Shown here one piece after another: positions 61,853 through 64,000 of a stretch of 64,000 bases of DNA. The notes beneath the pieces are model-generated. The model saw only the letters and a list, made by a program, of their open reading frames with translations, ran no database searches and was not told where the DNA came from. Origin of the DNA: an uncultured Clostridia bacterium (lineage in GTDB: Bacteria > Bacillota > Clostridia > TANB77 > CAG-465); contig CANQYI010000002.1 of assembly GCA_947628005.1 (NCBI GenBank), forward strand, positions 34,506-98,505, given 5' to 3'. A program made the position numbers and the translations under genes. Within the stretch, counting starts at the first letter, position 1. Every line of letters begins with the position of its first letter.

Positions 61853-62188
61853 CTAAAACATCCCAGGAATATTGAAGCTTCCCAATTTATCTTGCATCAT
61901 TGAATCTGCTTTATTTAATGCTTCATTTACTGCTGTTAAAATAAGATCTTGTAACATTTCTACATCTGATGGATCAACCACTTCTGGTTTTATAATAATT
62001 TCTTTTATTTCTTTATTTCCTGTTGCTTTAACAATTACAGCTCCTCCACCTGCAGAAGTTTCAAATTCTTGTTTTGCTACCTCTTCTTGTTTTTCTTGCA
62101 TTTCTTTTTGCATTTTCTGTGCTTGCTTTAATATATTTTGCATATTTCCCATTCCACCTGCACCTGGGAATCCGCCAAATTTAGCCAT
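61853..62188 (-). CDS. YbaB/EbfC nucleoid-associated protein (start MAKFGGFPG)
   Basis: [61 protein letters not shown]. Confidence 0.94.
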   Translation of the reverse strand: MAKFGGFPGAGGMGNMQNILKQAQKMQKEMQEKQEEVAKQEFETSAGGGAVIVKATGNKEIKEIIIKPEVVDPSDVEMLQDLILTAVNEALNKADSMMQDKLGSFNIPGMF

Positions 62189-62237
62189 ATATATCATCCT
62201 TTCTACCAAAATATTATATTATAACATTTTAAAAATT

Positions 62238-63779
62238 TCAATCCAAATTAGTATATTTTATATTCTTGTCCTTAAGATATTTCTCTAAATTAACTTCTGA
62301 ACTTTCTTCACTATTTTCAAACTTTAATATCATATCTAAATTTAAAGAATATTTTTCTATAAATATATTTTTTAATGTATCTATACTTTCTTTTAATTTT
62401 AATATATCATATGCAAAACTATTTTGAGTTATAATGTACATTTGTGTATCATTAAAATAAATATCTATATAATTAAGAGCTGAATATAATTTCAATTTTT
62501 GAGCATCAATTACTAACTTTTTCAACTCTTCCATATTTTCAAATTTATTTAATGATGACTTATCAAAATCCTGAGATGCTATGTTTTGCTTCTTTTCATT
62601 ATTATTTATTTTTACTTCTCTTGGAATAACATTTGTAACTGAGTGTTGCTTTTGCTTTTCAAGTTGCAAAATTTTATTTTCAAGAATAGATATTTTCTGC
62701 ATCAATACATTATTTTCATTTGTATTTTTAGTATCATTAGATTCTAAATTTGTACTTTCAGAAAAATTATTGCACATTCCTATAATAGAAGATTTTAAAA
62801 CAATTGCAGGTCTTGTAGTTAATCTTATATCATTATCTAATTTTGACAATCTGTCTATTATATTTATTATTCTTTGTTTTTGACTTTCATTACTATTTAT
62901 TAAAATTTCTAAAAAATTCTCTGTAAGTTGCGTTGTAAGTTGCCTTAAATCAACACTTTTCTTTATCAATTCATCTATGGTAGATACTGCTAAAATAGCA
63001 TCATAATTTAATATAGCATTACTTATTTTATTAATTACATCTTTATGAGTAAGTCCTACTATATTTATTACATCTTCATATGTAAGCTTTTTATCACTTT
63101 CAAATATGCATCTTTCCAATATACTAAGTGCATCTCTCATTCCACCATCAGCAAGTTTAGCTATATATTTACAAGCTTCTTCGTCATAATCAATTTTTTC
63201 TTGTTCAAGTACATATTTTAAGTTACTAACTAACATATCATCTGACAATCTATTAAATTCAAATCTTAAGCATCTAGAAAGTATTGTTACAGGTATTTTA
63301 TGTTGTTCAGTAGTGGCAAGTATAAACACAACATTTTTAGGTGGTTCTTCTAGTGTTTTTAATAGCGCATTAAAAGCACTTGTAGTAAGCATATGAGCTT
63401 CATCTATAATGTAAACTCTATATTTAACATCCACTGTAGCATATTGTACTTCCTGTCTGATTTGTCTTATATTTTCAACACTATTATTAGATGCCGCATC
63501 CATCTCAACAACATCTGTTATATTAGAATTCATTATATTTTTGCATACTTCACACTCATTACATGGTTCTCCATCGTGAGGATTTAAGCAGTTTATAGCC
63601 CTCGCAAAAACTTTAGCTGCACTAGTTTTACCAGTTCCTCTACTTCCACTAAATATATAAGCATGAGAAATTTTTCCATTTTTTATCTGATTTTTTAATA
63701 TCTTTGTAACACTCTCTTGTCCTAATATTTTATCAAAAGTATCGGGTCTATATTTTCTATACAATGCTACATATTCCAC
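62238..63779 (-). CDS. dnaX: DNA polymerase III gamma/tau subunit
   Basis: YVALYRKYRPDTFDKILGQESVTKILKNQIKNGKISHAYIFSGSRGTGKTSAAKVFARAINC. Confidence 0.96.
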   Translation of the reverse strand: MEYVALYRKYRPDTFDKILGQESVTKILKNQIKNGKISHAYIFSGSRGTGKTSAAKVFARAINCLNPHDGEPCNECEVCKNIMNSNITDVVEMDAASNNSVENIRQIRQEVQYATVDVKYRVYIIDEAHMLTTSAFNALLKTLEEPPKNVVFILATTEQHKIPVTILSRCLRFEFNRLSDDMLVSNLKYVLEQEKIDYDEEACKYIAKLADGGMRDALSILERCIFESDKKLTYEDVINIVGLTHKDVINKISNAILNYDAILAVSTIDELIKKSVDLRQLTTQLTENFLEILINSNESQKQRIINIIDRLSKLDNDIRLTTRPAIVLKSSIIGMCNNFSESTNLESNDTKNTNENNVLMQKISILENKILQLEKQKQHSVTNVIPREVKINNNEKKQNIASQDFDKSSLNKFENMEELKKLVIDAQKLKLYSALNYIDIYFNDTQMYIITQNSFAYDILKLKESIDTLKNIFIEKYSLNLDMILKFENSEESSEVNLEKYLKDKNIKYTNLD

Positions 63780-63800
63780 TACATCTCACCTCAATAAAAA

Positions 63801-63880
63801 TCACCAAACACATAGAATGTCATGCTTATTGCTGCTTCCTTCCGGACCTGACAAGGTTCACACTACTCTATCGTTTGGTG
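63801..63880 (-). ncRNA. ffs: Small bacterial SRP RNA (4.5S type)
   Basis: Reverse strand GTCAGGTCCGGAAGGAAGCAGC apical loop with complementary ends CACCAAACG/TGTTTGGTG; TATAAT about 8 nt upstream. Confidence 0.93.
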
Positions 63881-63927
63881 TAAAAGTATTATACAATATT
63901 TTTTTATCAAATTCAATAGTTTATAAG

Positions 63928-64000
63928 CTATTTAACTGAAAAAATATAATCAGAAACTGGTTGTCTAACAATGCTAACACCATTAGTAATCAAATCCTCA
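63928..64000 (-). CDS. C-terminal fragment of an unidentified CDS running off the window
   Basis: Reverse strand reads ...EDLITNGVSIVRQPVSDYIFSVK-stop. Confidence 0.45.
   Translation of the reverse strand, partial: EDLITNGVSIVRQPVSDYIFSVK

Overview
AT-rich chromosomal window from an endospore-forming low-GC Firmicute, most likely Clostridia (inferred from yunB, a sipL-like gene, spoIIAA/AB, spoIIM, pro-sigK and sortase B). It is mostly core genome: groESL with CIRCE, recA/recX, rplM-rpsI, rpsU, rluB/rluD, xerD, rnhA, tyrS, T-box-valS, metG, acpS, tatD, a PhoR/PhoP-like two-component system, murL-murD, recR-ybaB-dnaX and SRP RNA. Main second-look items: (1) two unrelated genes (tmcAL and a DUF4143 ATPase) are each broken by a +1 frame change at a CGG codon inside the same 9-mer, CTA(A/G)TCGGA. 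In my manual scan CGG occurs in frame only about four times in the whole window, so this may be programmed or hungry-codon frameshifting, or a motif-linked sequence error. (2) An overlapping murL-murD pair suggests the L-Glu ligation plus epimerisation route to muropeptides. (3) A near-perfect 33-bp palindrome covers the Shine-Dalgarno region of spoIIM. (4) A 13-bp duplication of a tRNA-Pro 3' end lies 1.45 kb away and brackets a DUF4143 ATPase. (5) An orphan protein is made of eight ~67-aa repeats. (6) Two compositionally atypical orphan genes are present, one a (PSETK)n surface protein. (7) spoIIAA-spoIIAB lacks sigF downstream. (8) A sortase B operon has a substrate that ends right after an NPNTG motif. 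No CRISPR array, prophage or complete mobile element was recognised.
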